A stretch of DNA of 64,000 bases from Myxococcales bacterium (GTDB taxonomy: Bacteria > Myxococcota_A > Polyangia > Fen-1088): the NCBI GenBank assembly GCA_022184915.1, contig JAGTJU010000001.1:1428057-1492056 (forward strand), given 5' to 3'. Position numbers and translations under genes: made by a program. How positions within the stretch are numbered: position 1 is the first letter of the stretch; every line of letters starts with the position of its first letter. Positions 18,716 to 28,308 of this stretch are shown piece by piece. The notes under the pieces were generated by a model. The model made no database searches. It had not been told where the DNA came from and saw only the letters and a program-made list of their open reading frames with translations.

Positions 18716-18790
18716 GCTCCGATAAATGTTGGTCGAGCTCCGATAAAAGTTGCTCGGGCTCCGATAAACATTGCCCGGGCTCCGGTAGCC
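18716..18790 (+). repeat. 21-bp tandem repeat, 3.5 copies
   Basis: Units begin at 18716, 18737, 18758 and 18779 (partial); each starts GCTCCGATAAA and then varies. The length is a multiple of three and every frame is open, giving for example API(N/K)(V/I) heptads on the plus strand. It lies in the gap between the DUF4276 gene and the lipoprotein gene. No coding function is evident. Confidence 0.85.
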
Positions 18791-18828
18791 GCAGCAGATT
18801 TCCGGCTGTCTCTGGCCGAGGCGAAGCC

Positions 18829-19734
18829 ATGAAGCACGTCGGCCTCATGCTCTCCTTCATAGTGACGCTGGCGACAGTACACGTTGGGTGCAACCACCAC
18901 CACCATGAGGCGTCGAAAGGGCAAGCCTCGTCGGTGGCTAAAACGCCAGCCCTGGATATTTCCGAGGAGGAGCGATGTGCGGTGGTCGCGACCATTCTTA
19001 CCGCGCCGCTCTGGGGCAAGGAGGAAGGGTCTTCGCTGGATGTTGCCATAGAGCGAGGTGGTGCCGGCGTTCCCCTCGTCGCGGCGACTCAGATCACGTC
19101 TTTGGGCAGATCTCCCGGGCCCCTCTTTCCCGAGACCCACGCATGCAGTGATCGCTTGACCGTCTCGCCGCAGGGGCGAAGCGACGCCGCCTTTCAGATC
19201 TCCCTCGCCCGTTCCGCAGACGAAACCCTGACGTTTGCCGTCTCGGGTTACGGGAAGTCCGCGTCGGGGCGCCTCGCAAAGGATCCGCGCGGCGAATGGA
19301 CCATCCAGCCCCCCCAAACCGAAGCGAGAGAACCTCGCACCCTCGATGCGGCCCCGGTCGAAAGCACTCTTTCTGCGCCGGTCGCCCCCGGCATCGCGGA
19401 AGCCAGGTTCGAGGTGGACACAGGCGGAGACATCATGGGAGCGCCCGCACGTCAATCAGGCCTGGTCTTCGTCGTGCGCTTCGGAACACGTGAGCTGCGC
19501 CAAACCATCGCAAGCTGCGACGAGGTCACACGTGGCAGCGCTCTGGGCGACCTCGACAACGGGGTTTTGGACATCGCGGATTGCGGTGGCTTGTTCCGTC
19601 TCGTCAGTCGCAAAGGTGAAGTTGTGGTCGAGCAAGAACTCGAGCCAGGCGCCCCCCCGCGCGGCATCGCGAGATTGAACCTCCCGGGCGGCATTCACCG
19701 CGTCGTAAACAGCTCAAAGCCGAGAGGCAGGTAA
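18829..19734 (+). CDS. Predicted lipoprotein of unknown function, inside the BREX operon
   Basis: 301 residues from the ATG at 18829. The N-terminus MKHVGLMLSFIVTLATVHVG followed by CNHHHH is a lipoprotein signal with an unusual His4 right after the lipidated cysteine. The rest is soluble, with four further cysteines (for example SCDEV and ADCGGLF) that may form disulfides. The stop is one base before the next gene, so the two form a pair. Codon use is more even than the C-rich genes on either side, suggesting separate origin. I do not recognise the family; an immunity or surface role is possible because nothing in BREX needs a lipoprotein. Confidence 0.8.
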   Translation: MKHVGLMLSFIVTLATVHVGCNHHHHEASKGQASSVAKTPALDISEEERCAVVATILTAPLWGKEEGSSLDVAIERGGAGVPLVAATQITSLGRSPGPLFPETHACSDRLTVSPQGRSDAAFQISLARSADETLTFAVSGYGKSASGRLAKDPRGEWTIQPPQTEAREPRTLDAAPVESTLSAPVAPGIAEARFEVDTGGDIMGAPARQSGLVFVVRFGTRELRQTIASCDEVTRGSALGDLDNGVLDIADCGGLFRLVSRKGEVVVEQELEPGAPPRGIARLNLPGGIHRVVNSSKPRGR

Positions 19735-19735
19735 C

Positions 19736-20410
19736 ATGGCTGATGTTCTGGCGTCTCTTTCCCCCCAGCAAGTAGCCGGGTTCTACGGCCGGCTCGCGAA
19801 CAGCGTCGATGCACGCAAGGGCAAGCTCGAGGTGTCTCTTGCAGCCATGCTGATGCGGCTGTGGCTGGAGAACCGCAAGAAGGGCGACGTCCTCACGATA
19901 GACGCGCCTGCACATCTCCGTGGCCATGAGCAGACGAAATCCACCTTGGAGTACCACCGGCGGGTTTTTCTCACGCAGGATCAGGCTCGACTTGGCTCAA
20001 AATCGGCCTGGGCGGGGAATGACGCTGATCGGGATCTCCTCTACTCACTGCATGGCTTTCAGCTTCATTCGTCTGTAACCCTGGCAGGTGTTGACCTGCC
20101 TCTCCACCCGGTGACCAAGAAGTCTCCAGGTGTCCGCGTCTCGTTCCAGTCCTTCATGACTTACGCGTGGGACATCTATGACTGGGACTACTCCGAGCAC
20201 CTGACCGTCCCGAATCCCGATTACGGCAGTCGTTCACCTGATGCGGTCGCACCCAAGTCGGAGACCGTCGTCGTCTATCACAAGCACGCCAAACGCATCG
20301 AGGACGCCGGTTTGGCCGCCCCCTACAAGTTCCAAACCCGTCCCTGGCGCGTGCTCGACGCCGGCCTCGTGGCGCCAGCTGACGTCGATCCCTCACGAAA
20401 CCTCAGATAG
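19736..20410 (+). CDS. DUF6402-like protein paired with the lipoprotein
   Basis: 224 residues, no signal peptide or membrane segment. The C-terminal half contains YAWDIYDWDYSEHLTVPNPD and then VVYHKHAKRIEDAGLAAPY, which I recognise with moderate certainty as the two conserved blocks of DUF6402, a family seen near type VI secretion genes in other proteobacteria. The biochemical role is unknown. The start ATG follows the lipoprotein stop by one base, with AGAGGCAGG upstream. The gene ends 13 bases before pglY. It may be the effector or partner half of a cargo pair inserted in the BREX operon (inference). Confidence 0.75.
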   Translation: MADVLASLSPQQVAGFYGRLANSVDARKGKLEVSLAAMLMRLWLENRKKGDVLTIDAPAHLRGHEQTKSTLEYHRRVFLTQDQARLGSKSAWAGNDADRDLLYSLHGFQLHSSVTLAGVDLPLHPVTKKSPGVRVSFQSFMTYAWDIYDWDYSEHLTVPNPDYGSRSPDAVAPKSETVVVYHKHAKRIEDAGLAAPYKFQTRPWRVLDAGLVAPADVDPSRNLR

Positions 20411-20423
20411 CCGAGCCAAGCCC

Positions 20424-23400
20424 ATGACCGACCTCCGCTCCCTCCTCGACCTCCCCGTACGCGTCCAGAAGAGCCAGTTCGTCGTCGATCTGAACAAGAG
20501 CATCGGCGAGCCCGATAGCATTGTCCAGAACTACGCCGTCACCTCCCAGATCCACGACGCCTACGACCGCGCCCTGGGCTTCGTGCAAACCGCCATCACC
20601 GATCGCCAAAACGTTGCCTCTTACCTCCACGGCAGCTTCGGATCCGGCAAAAGCCATTTCATGGCCATGCTCAGCCTCATGCTGGGCAACCACCCCGGCG
20701 TGTGGAGCACCCCCGAGCTGCACGATCTTCGGGTCAAACACGAGTGGATCAAGCAACGCAAGATTCTGCGCCTTCACTTCAACATGATCGGCGCCGAAAG
20801 CCTCGAAGCCCAGATCTTCGGCGGCTACGTCAAATACGTCCGGGAAAACCACCCCGAAGCCACGCTCCCCCCCCTCTTCGAAGACGCCCACCTCTTCACC
20901 GACGCCGCCCGCATGCGGCAGACCCTCGGTGATGACGCCTTCTTTGCCAAGCTCAACGAATCCCAGCCTGCCGCAGCCACCAGCAGCGGCTGGGGCAAAC
21001 GCAAGGCCGCCCTCGGCTGGGACGCCGAACGGTTCGCCCACACCATCAGCAGCGACGACCCCCTCGAGCGCGCCAAGCTCGTCACCGCCCTCACCAACAC
21101 CCTCTTCACCGCCTTCGCCAAGGACCGCCGTGACGGCTACGTCAGCTTCGACAAGGGCCTGGCCGCGATGTGCCAGCACGCCAAAGCCGAGCTGGGCGCC
21201 GATTGTCTGGTGCTGTTCCTCGACGAGCTGATCCTGTGGCTGGGCAGCATCGCCGCCAACCGCGCCCGGATGACCTCCGAGGTTCCCAAGCTCAGCAAGC
21301 TCGTGGAACGGCAAGAGCAGGGAGATGGGGTTCCCGTTGTCAGCTTCGTGGCCCGCCAGCGCGACATCTCCGAGATCGTCAGCGAAGAGTACATCGGTCC
21401 CGAACACTCTCACCTCCGCGACGCCCTGGCGTTTTGGCATGGCCGCTTCAACGAGATCACGCTCGGCGACGCCAACCTGCCCGAGATCGTCGAAAAGCGC
21501 GTCGTTCGCCCCAAAGACGAAGACGCCCGAAAGCGCCTGAACGAAGCCTTTTCCCGCCTCCGCTCCGAACTCGGCACCGGCAACCCCTGGGGCACCCTCC
21601 TCGGCAAAGAAGGCACGGAAGCCGCATTCCGCCGCGTGTACCCCTTCAGCCCCGTGCTGATCGAAACCCTCATTGCCCTTTCGCACCTGCTTCAGCGCGA
21701 GCGCACCGCCCTCAAGGTGCTCATGGAGCTGCTGGTCGAGCACATCCCCGAACACATGCCCGATTTCCAGCTCGGCCAAGTCGTGCCCGTGGGCGAGCTT
21801 TACGACGTGCTGGCCGCCGGTGAAGAGCCCATGGACGGCAAGCATCGCGAGATGTTCCGCCAGGCCAAGCGTGTGTATCAGCACGAACTGTTGCCCGTCA
21901 TTCAGGCCCACGGCAGCGGCAACCCCCGCGCTGATCAAAGGCTGATCAAAACCCTGATCCTGGCCGCCCTGGTTCCCCGCGTCGATTCTCTCAAAGACCT
22001 CACCGTCAGCCGCCTCGTGCAGCTGAACCACGGCAGCATCAAGACCATCATTCCCGGTGGAGAAGTTCAGCAAGCGGCGAGCCGCCTGCGCGAATGGGCC
22101 GCCAGCGTCCACAACCTGCGCGTGGGCGAAGGCGCCGATCCCAGCGTCACCCTCGTCCTCGATGACATCGACACAAGCCAAATCATCAAGGACGCCGAGA
22201 GCACCTACAACACCGAAGGCGCCAAACGGGCCAAGCTGCAAGAGATCTTGTACAAGGCGCTGGGCCTGGACGAAGACGCGGGCGGTGAACTCGAGCACAA
22301 GCTCATTTGGCGTGGGTCGCGGCGCGTAGGCAGCCTGATCTACGGCAACGTGCGCGAGATGGACGACGTGCTTTTCCAGGTGCCCCCCCATCACGATTTC
22401 CGCGTCATCCTCGATTACCCCTTCGACAAAGACGGCCACGGCCCCGACGAAGATCGGGCCAAGATCGCCGCGCTCCAAGAGGCCGGCAAGAGCGAGCCCG
22501 TCATCATCTGGGTGCCCAGCTTCTTCGGCGACAAGATCATGAAGGCCCTGGGTGAGCTCGTCACCATCGATCGCATCCTCGAGCCCCTCAACTTCAAGGG
22601 ACACGTGGCCAACCTGCGTCCCGACGACCAAACGCGGACGCGCCAGGCGTTGGAACACCTGCGCAACCAGAAGCACGCCATGGTGCGCGCCGCCCTCAGC
22701 GTGGCTTACGGCCTGCGCACCCAGGATTCCGGGGGGTACCTGGACGAGGTGCGCAGCATCGACCAGCACTTCTTCTCGCTTTATCCCAACTGCCGCCTGC
22801 GCACCCCCGCCCAGACCGAATTCGGCAAGGCCGTGGAAACCGCCGTCGGCGAGATGATGGAGTCGCGGTACCCCCGCCACCCCCGCTTCGAGCCTCACGA
22901 TCGCCCGGTCACCGCGGCCCGACTGGAAAAAGCGTTCGAGGCGTTCGAACGCGTGTGCGGCAACCGCGAACGGCGCGTGCCGATCGATCGCAACGATCTG
23001 CCCGATTACGCCCTCTCCGCCAGCCTGGGCCTGCTGGATCTCTCCGAGGCCACCGCCACCCTGTCCCCGCGTTTCACTCAGGAAATCGACAAGCGCCTGC
23101 GCGCCGAGGGCATCGACACGCCCACAGTCGATCAGGTCAAGCGGTTCTTCGATCCCGAGCGCGTGCAAGGCCTGCTGCCCGAGGTGGCCGATTTCGTCGT
23201 GCGCTGCTTTGCGCTGGCCACGCATCGCGAGATCTGGAGCGCAGGGCGCCCCCAAACCGAGTTGAAGCTGGGCAAGCTCGGGCGGGACTGGGAGCTGGTG
23301 CAGAGCAAGCTGCCCAGCCAATCCGAATGGGACGCCGCCGCGGCTCTGGCCGGCAGCCTCTTCGGCTTCAGCGTGGGCAAGGCGCTGAACGTGAACAACC

Positions 23401-24062
23401 TGCGGGATCTTTCGGAGCGGCTCAACAAGGCCGTGCGCAAGGCCCTCGACGACAAGGCCGAGCGCATCGCCGGCCTGCTCGCGGCCCGGTGCCAGGCGCT
23501 TCCTGGCGCCGACGCCGCCGCCCAGGGGCCCCGCCTCAAGACCGCCGAGGACGTGGGCCGCTTGCTGGGGGCCCTTGCCACCCAGGACCCCGTGGCCCAG
23601 GCCAAGGTGCTGGCCAGCTTCCAGCCGCAGACGTCACCCAAGGCGATGCAAAGGCACCTGCTCGCAGCCGCAGGCACCATGCGGGCCTTGCAGGACGACG
23701 TGGCGTTCAATGCGCTAGGCGCGCTCGATCCGCTGAGCGCCGGCGAGCAGGGCCAGATCCTGGAGCGGATCGCCACCGTGCTGGCCAGTGACGAGCTCAA
23801 CGAGTCGCTGGAGGCGGGAGTCCGTGAGGCGGCCTTGGCCGCACAGCGGGCGGCCCGGCCGGTAGCACCCCACGTGCCTCCCGTCACACCGGGGCCACGG
23901 GGCGCGCAGGTGGTCAGCAAAGGCAGCGCCGATTTTCCGGCCCGTGAGGCTCATGACCGTTTGGCGAGCCTCGGCCGCGAGATGGCGGCGGCGCTCGAGG
24001 AGGCCGGGCCCGGGGCGCGGGTCGTGTTGACGTGGCAAGTGGTCAAGGAACCCGCGGAATGA
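20424..24062 (+). CDS. pglY: PglY: BREX type 2 ATPase (BrxC/PglY family)
   Basis: A 1212-residue P-loop ATPase, the large ATPase of BREX type 2. Walker A GSFGSGKSHF is near residue 70 and Walker B LVLFLDELILWLG near 262. The middle and C-terminal parts are long and helical, as expected for BrxC/PglY. The ATG at 20424 is chosen: the frame opens further upstream, but that region overlaps the DUF6402-like gene. The first two thirds are strongly C-biased on the coding strand (third positions mostly C). It ends in an ATGA overlap with pglZ. Confidence 0.95.
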   Translation: MTDLRSLLDLPVRVQKSQFVVDLNKSIGEPDSIVQNYAVTSQIHDAYDRALGFVQTAITDRQNVASYLHGSFGSGKSHFMAMLSLMLGNHPGVWSTPELHDLRVKHEWIKQRKILRLHFNMIGAESLEAQIFGGYVKYVRENHPEATLPPLFEDAHLFTDAARMRQTLGDDAFFAKLNESQPAAATSSGWGKRKAALGWDAERFAHTISSDDPLERAKLVTALTNTLFTAFAKDRRDGYVSFDKGLAAMCQHAKAELGADCLVLFLDELILWLGSIAANRARMTSEVPKLSKLVERQEQGDGVPVVSFVARQRDISEIVSEEYIGPEHSHLRDALAFWHGRFNEITLGDANLPEIVEKRVVRPKDEDARKRLNEAFSRLRSELGTGNPWGTLLGKEGTEAAFRRVYPFSPVLIETLIALSHLLQRERTALKVLMELLVEHIPEHMPDFQLGQVVPVGELYDVLAAGEEPMDGKHREMFRQAKRVYQHELLPVIQAHGSGNPRADQRLIKTLILAALVPRVDSLKDLTVSRLVQLNHGSIKTIIPGGEVQQAASRLREWAASVHNLRVGEGADPSVTLVLDDIDTSQIIKDAESTYNTEGAKRAKLQEILYKALGLDEDAGGELEHKLIWRGSRRVGSLIYGNVREMDDVLFQVPPHHDFRVILDYPFDKDGHGPDEDRAKIAALQEAGKSEPVIIWVPSFFGDKIMKALGELVTIDRILEPLNFKGHVANLRPDDQTRTRQALEHLRNQKHAMVRAALSVAYGLRTQDSGGYLDEVRSIDQHFFSLYPNCRLRTPAQTEFGKAVETAVGEMMESRYPRHPRFEPHDRPVTAARLEKAFEAFERVCGNRERRVPIDRNDLPDYALSASLGLLDLSEATATLSPRFTQEIDKRLRAEGIDTPTVDQVKRFFDPERVQGLLPEVADFVVRCFALATHREIWSAGRPQTELKLGKLGRDWELVQSKLPSQSEWDAAAALAGSLFGFSVGKALNVNNLRDLSERLNKAVRKALDDKAERIAGLLAARCQALPGADAAAQGPRLKTAEDVGRLLGALATQDPVAQAKVLASFQPQTSPKAMQRHLLAAAGTMRALQDDVAFNALGALDPLSAGEQGQILERIATVLASDELNESLEAGVREAALAAQRAARPVAPHVPPVTPGPRGAQVVSKGSADFPAREAHDRLASLGREMAAALEEAGPGARVVLTWQVVKEPAE

Positions 24063-26950
24063 CCATGAAAGCCCCACACCTCACCCGGCAGGACCTCGCC
24101 GTCGAGCTTCAGCGCTTTCACAAGCCGCCAGAAGGGAGCAAGCGGGCGCACCGCTCGTTCAACACGGCCTTCTACGGCTTTGGTGAGCGGGACCGGGTGA
24201 GTGTGCAGATCGGGGCGGACAGCCACGATTTCGAGATCGTTCCCGTAAAGTGCGAGCTCGAGCTCCGCAAAGAGTTGGGGCGCATCGAGCGGGAAAATGC
24301 GCAGGCGGCCTTCCTCGTCGACTTCACCGAACGGCTGCCGCTCGATCTGGGGGGCCGCCTCGCCAGTGGTGACCTGCAATGGGTCAGCCCCGAGCGGCGC
24401 CTCAGCAATTTGTTTGGCGTGCGCGGCGTGCAGGCGCGGCTCCTGGAAAGCCCCCTGGCCGACGTGTTGCTACAGGACGGCAGGCCGCTGCCCCCGCCCA
24501 AAGGCGTGACCACCATCTCCCTCGAGAGCGCGTGGCGCCAGTATCTCTCACGCGCCGTGGGGTTGCCCAGCGAAGAGACGCTCAGCGAAGAGTTCGTGCT
24601 GGCGTTCTTTGCAACCCGCTCGAAGGCACTCATGGACCCGGAGTTCGAGCGCGCTCTGGACCATGCAGAGTCGGGTGCCAAGTTCGCGGCGGCGGTCGAC
24701 TCGTTTTGGGCCGGCAGCGTCGGGCCCGTGGCCGCGCTTTCCTGGCGCAGCTGGCGCAAGGGGCGGGCGCCCCACGTGGCGGCCATGGCGTTCGTGCTGG
24801 ACGGGCTGAAAGAGCGGCTTTCCCACGATGCCGTTCGGATCTTCCTCGAGATGAGGCTGCAAGAGTTTCCGTCTGCGGGGGCCCTCGATGTTGCTTTCCT
24901 GCTGCGGTGGGCGGAGCTGGCGCCCAAGCTGGATCTGCGCCTCAGGCCGCCGGCGCCCACACGTGATCCCCTCGTCGCCGCGCCCGCGCATCCCGATCAC
25001 CTCAGGGACATCTTGCGCATCGCCGAGGAGCTGGCGGGAACGGCCATCAGGCCTCAGCTCGGCGCCAGCCGCTACCTGGCCGCAGGGTTCGACGCCACGA
25101 AACAAGCCCTGGCCAGCGCCCTCTCGGCGGCCGTTGCCGGCGTGGGCCCCGACGGAGCTGGTTCAATCAACCGCGACGACGTCACGCGGGCCTTGTCTCT
25201 TTATCAAGCGCTGAGGAGCCACCGCCTGGCGGAAGATCCCGCCAAGAGCGCGGGGCTGAGGCGCCTCGACATGGCGATGCGCCTGGCGATCTATCTGGCC
25301 GAGCGGCCCAGCGAGGCGGACCTGGCACCGGTGGGCATGCCCACGGAAGTGGTGTATCGCACGGCCGAGCACTTCGTGCGGGAAGGGGGCTTTGTCGACT
25401 GGGCGCGGCGCCTGGTGCGGGGCGGGCACGAAGGCGATGCCCTCGAGGCCGCCATGGCCGAGGTCGCCGCCGCGGCGGACCGCTACCGAGACCGCATGGA
25501 CGAGCTCTTTGCCAGAGGCCTCCCCGCGTGGAATGAGCAGAGAAAGCTCGGGCGTCTTTTGCCGATCGAAAAGGCGCTCGATCGACTTGGTCTCGAGTTT
25601 CTGCAGGCGGGTGCGCATCGCAAGTTGCTGATCCTCGTGATGGACGGCATGTCTTGGGCGAGCGCCGTCGAGATCCTCACCGACATCGCCGAGCTGGGGT
25701 TCCGGCCCCTGCGTTGGCGACCCGCCAATCCGTCGTGGGAAGGCAAGCTGCCGCCGATGGCGGCGGCCTTTCCCACGATGACCCAGGTCAGCCGGGCCGC
25801 GCTGTTCGCAGGGAAGTTGATGCGCCCCGGGGATGCGCTGCAGACCACCGACGATCCCCAGTGGCTCCAGGAGCACAAGGGCTTCACCGACCTGCTGCGC
25901 GCCGGCCCCCGGCTGTTGTTGCGGACCGACGCCGAAGATGAGACCGGACACCTCAAGGAAGAGGCCCGCAAGCTGATCAAACGAGACGATCGCGCCGTCG
26001 CGCTCGTCCTGAACGCCATCGACGACCAGCTCTCCAACACGCCCGGCTACCAGGTTCAATACAACCGGCATTCCATCAAAGCGCTCGAGCCTGTGCTGGC
26101 CCTGGCCAAGGAGTCCGGACGCGCCATCCTGCTCATCGCGGACCACGGCCACGTGCAGGCTTCGCGGCCCCACACCGCGGTCGACGCGACCGGAGCAGAT
26201 AGCCCCCGCTTTCGCGAACTGGAGGAGGGTGAGCTGCCCTTGCCCCAGGAAATCGTGCTGGCGGGGCCTGCCGCTTACACCAGCCGCAAGAGCCGGCGCC
26301 TGGCGATGTTGTACCGCGAGACCGACCGGTACTCCCGCAAGAAGAACCTGGGCGAACATGGTGGCGCCAGTTTAGCCGAGGTGATCACGCCGGCGATTCT
26401 CATTGCCAGTGAGGATCTGGCCCAGACTGCCCACGAGAGCGATCAGCCCAGCCTCGACGTGGTGTCGTATCCCGTGCCGCCTTGGTGGGATCTGAAGCTG
26501 ACCCTGCCGTTGCAGGCCACGAAGACCGACGCACCTCCTGAACCCGTACGTGACCGCCCCAAGGCGCGCAAGGGCGACGAAAACCCCAAGCAAGGGAAGC
26601 TCTTTGAGTTGCCTCCGGCGCTGGCTCCCGAGCCCGAAGCCGAGACGCCCTCACGCTCCGTTTGGGCCGAGCGGCTCACCAAGGTCTTTGCCAAAGACAG
26701 CGGGCCCCGGCGGGATCTTCTGCGCAAGCATGTGATCCCCGTCGTGGAGCTTTTGGTAGAGCACGGGGGCAGCCTGTCCGAGGCGGTCTTTGCGGGCCAG
26801 CTCGACGAGGCGCCCCGGAACGTGGGCGGCCGCGTTGCGATCGCCGCCGAGTTTCTCAACGAAGACGGATACGCCGTCATTCAGCATGACATGGCCGGCA
26901 AGCAGGTGATCCTGAACCGGGATCTGCTGGCTCAACTGTTTGGAGAGTGA
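24059..26950 (+). CDS. pglZ: PglZ: BREX type 2 alkaline-phosphatase-like protein
   Basis: 963 residues. The PglZ core domain has the metal-binding motifs of the alkaline phosphatase superfamily: LVMDGMSWAS near residue 526 and IADHGHVQ near 694. PglZ is required in all BREX types and interacts with PglX-type methyltransferases; its substrate is not settled. The start ATG overlaps the pglY stop (ATGA); a second ATG two codons on is equally possible. The C-terminal 150 residues after a charged linker look like a winged-helix-type tail. The stop overlaps the GTG start of brxD. Confidence 0.95.
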   Translation: MTMKAPHLTRQDLAVELQRFHKPPEGSKRAHRSFNTAFYGFGERDRVSVQIGADSHDFEIVPVKCELELRKELGRIERENAQAAFLVDFTERLPLDLGGRLASGDLQWVSPERRLSNLFGVRGVQARLLESPLADVLLQDGRPLPPPKGVTTISLESAWRQYLSRAVGLPSEETLSEEFVLAFFATRSKALMDPEFERALDHAESGAKFAAAVDSFWAGSVGPVAALSWRSWRKGRAPHVAAMAFVLDGLKERLSHDAVRIFLEMRLQEFPSAGALDVAFLLRWAELAPKLDLRLRPPAPTRDPLVAAPAHPDHLRDILRIAEELAGTAIRPQLGASRYLAAGFDATKQALASALSAAVAGVGPDGAGSINRDDVTRALSLYQALRSHRLAEDPAKSAGLRRLDMAMRLAIYLAERPSEADLAPVGMPTEVVYRTAEHFVREGGFVDWARRLVRGGHEGDALEAAMAEVAAAADRYRDRMDELFARGLPAWNEQRKLGRLLPIEKALDRLGLEFLQAGAHRKLLILVMDGMSWASAVEILTDIAELGFRPLRWRPANPSWEGKLPPMAAAFPTMTQVSRAALFAGKLMRPGDALQTTDDPQWLQEHKGFTDLLRAGPRLLLRTDAEDETGHLKEEARKLIKRDDRAVALVLNAIDDQLSNTPGYQVQYNRHSIKALEPVLALAKESGRAILLIADHGHVQASRPHTAVDATGADSPRFRELEEGELPLPQEIVLAGPAAYTSRKSRRLAMLYRETDRYSRKKNLGEHGGASLAEVITPAILIASEDLAQTAHESDQPSLDVVSYPVPPWWDLKLTLPLQATKTDAPPEPVRDRPKARKGDENPKQGKLFELPPALAPEPEAETPSRSVWAERLTKVFAKDSGPRRDLLRKHVIPVVELLVEHGGSLSEAVFAGQLDEAPRNVGGRVAIAAEFLNEDGYAVIQHDMAGKQVILNRDLLAQLFGE

Positions 26951-28308
26951 AGGTGTCTACCGGACGAATCAGCCGCCCCCGGCGTCGCGAGATCATCTCG
27001 GCCCTTCGGCAGGGGACCGTGCCTGCCATGGGCCTCGAGCATTACGCCGTGGGGCTCGAACGCTTCGCCAAGACGATCGAGCGGGAGCTCCAGGACGCCG
27101 CCCTGGGGGCCGGTAAGTTCAAGGCCGTTCGCGGTGATTACGGCACCGGCAAGACCTTCTTTGCGCGCTGGGTGCGGCACCTGGCCCAGGCAGAGGGCTT
27201 TGCGACCGCGGAAGTTCAGATCTCCGAGACGAAGACCCCCCTTTACAACATGGAGACCGTCTACCGGCGCGCGGTCGAAAGCCTGGCCACGAAAGAGTGG
27301 GCCGAGGGGGCCTTCAGATCCCTCATCGACCGGTGGCTCTACAGCCTGGAAGAGGAAGTGCGGGCACGGCCGGGGTTCTCGGGCGACGAATCCGAGCTGG
27401 CCACCCAGGTGGGCGAGCTGCTGGAGGGGCGCCTTGCCGAGGTCTCCGCCATCAACTCCCAGTTTTCTGCAGCCCTGCGGGCCTGCCACCGCGCGCGCGT
27501 CGAGAACGATCCGGCCACGGCCGAGGGCCTCCTGGCCTGGCTCATGGGCCAAAAAACGGTGGGCGCAGACATCAAGCGCAAGGCCGGCATCAAGGGCGAG
27601 CTGGATCACTTCGCCGCCAGCGCCTTCTTTCGGGGGCTGCTCGAGATCCTGAAGCAGACGGGGCGCAAGGGCCTGTTGTTGGTGCTCGACGAGGTTGAGA
27701 CCATCCAGCGCACGCGGGCAGATTCGCGGGAAAAGAGCTTGAACGCGCTTCGGCAGATGATCGATGAGCTGGACGACCGGAAGTACCCGGGCATGTACCT
27801 GCTCATCACGGGAACGCCGGCGTTCTACGAAGGACCCTCGGGCGTGCGCAAGGCGCCTGCGCTCGAGCAGAGGTTGCACGTGGACTTTGGTCCCGATCCC
27901 ACCTTCGACAGCACACGCGCCCCCCAGATTCGGCTTTTGCCCTTCGACGAAAACCGTCTAGTGGACGCGGGCCTTCGGGTGCGCGAGATCTACGATGCCG
28001 ATGATCCCGAGCGACTCCGCGCGAGAATCTCCGACGACTTCATCCGTGCCCTGGCCCGGCAGGTGGCGGGCAAGCTGGGGGGCAAGGTCGGCGTGGCCCC
28101 TCGGATTTTTCTGAGAAAGCTGGTGCAGGTCATGGATCAGGTCGACGAGCACGAGGCTTTCGATCCCGTCCAGCACTACAAGCTGGACATTCAGCCAGGC
28201 GAGATGCGCCCCGAGGAGAGGGACGCCGCCGGCATCGAACGTTCGGTGGACGACATCGAGCTCGACTTCGCCGACGAGAAGGGGGGCGCAGACAGCGGTG
28301 GCCGGTGA
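26947..28308 (+). CDS. brxD: BrxD: BREX ATP-binding protein
   Basis: A 453-residue AAA/P-loop ATPase. Walker A GDYGTGKTFF lies near residue 62 and Walker B LLLVLDEVETIQR near 243, followed by a sensor-like LLITGTPAFYEG. This matches the BrxD (DUF2791-type) ATPases of BREX type 2 and related types. The start is GTG overlapping the pglZ stop (GTGA). It overlaps brxHI by 11 bases, so pglZ, brxD and brxHI are translationally linked. Confidence 0.93.
   Translation: MKVSTGRISRPRRREIISALRQGTVPAMGLEHYAVGLERFAKTIERELQDAALGAGKFKAVRGDYGTGKTFFARWVRHLAQAEGFATAEVQISETKTPLYNMETVYRRAVESLATKEWAEGAFRSLIDRWLYSLEEEVRARPGFSGDESELATQVGELLEGRLAEVSAINSQFSAALRACHRARVENDPATAEGLLAWLMGQKTVGADIKRKAGIKGELDHFAASAFFRGLLEILKQTGRKGLLLVLDEVETIQRTRADSREKSLNALRQMIDELDDRKYPGMYLLITGTPAFYEGPSGVRKAPALEQRLHVDFGPDPTFDSTRAPQIRLLPFDENRLVDAGLRVREIYDADDPERLRARISDDFIRALARQVAGKLGGKVGVAPRIFLRKLVQVMDQVDEHEAFDPVQHYKLDIQPGEMRPEERDAAGIERSVDDIELDFADEKGGADSGGR

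Noticed and set aside
18716-18790. CRISPR-like repeat
   Set aside because: Units are contiguous with no spacers, and no cas genes are present.
18644-18832. 62-codon frame reading API(N/K)V heptads
   Set aside because: A tandem repeat whose unit is divisible by three is open in all frames; there is no ribosome-binding site of note and no fold.
20403-23321. Minus-strand open frame of about 970 codons through pglY
   Set aside because: Antisense to a clear ATPase; composition reflects the C-biased third positions of pglY.
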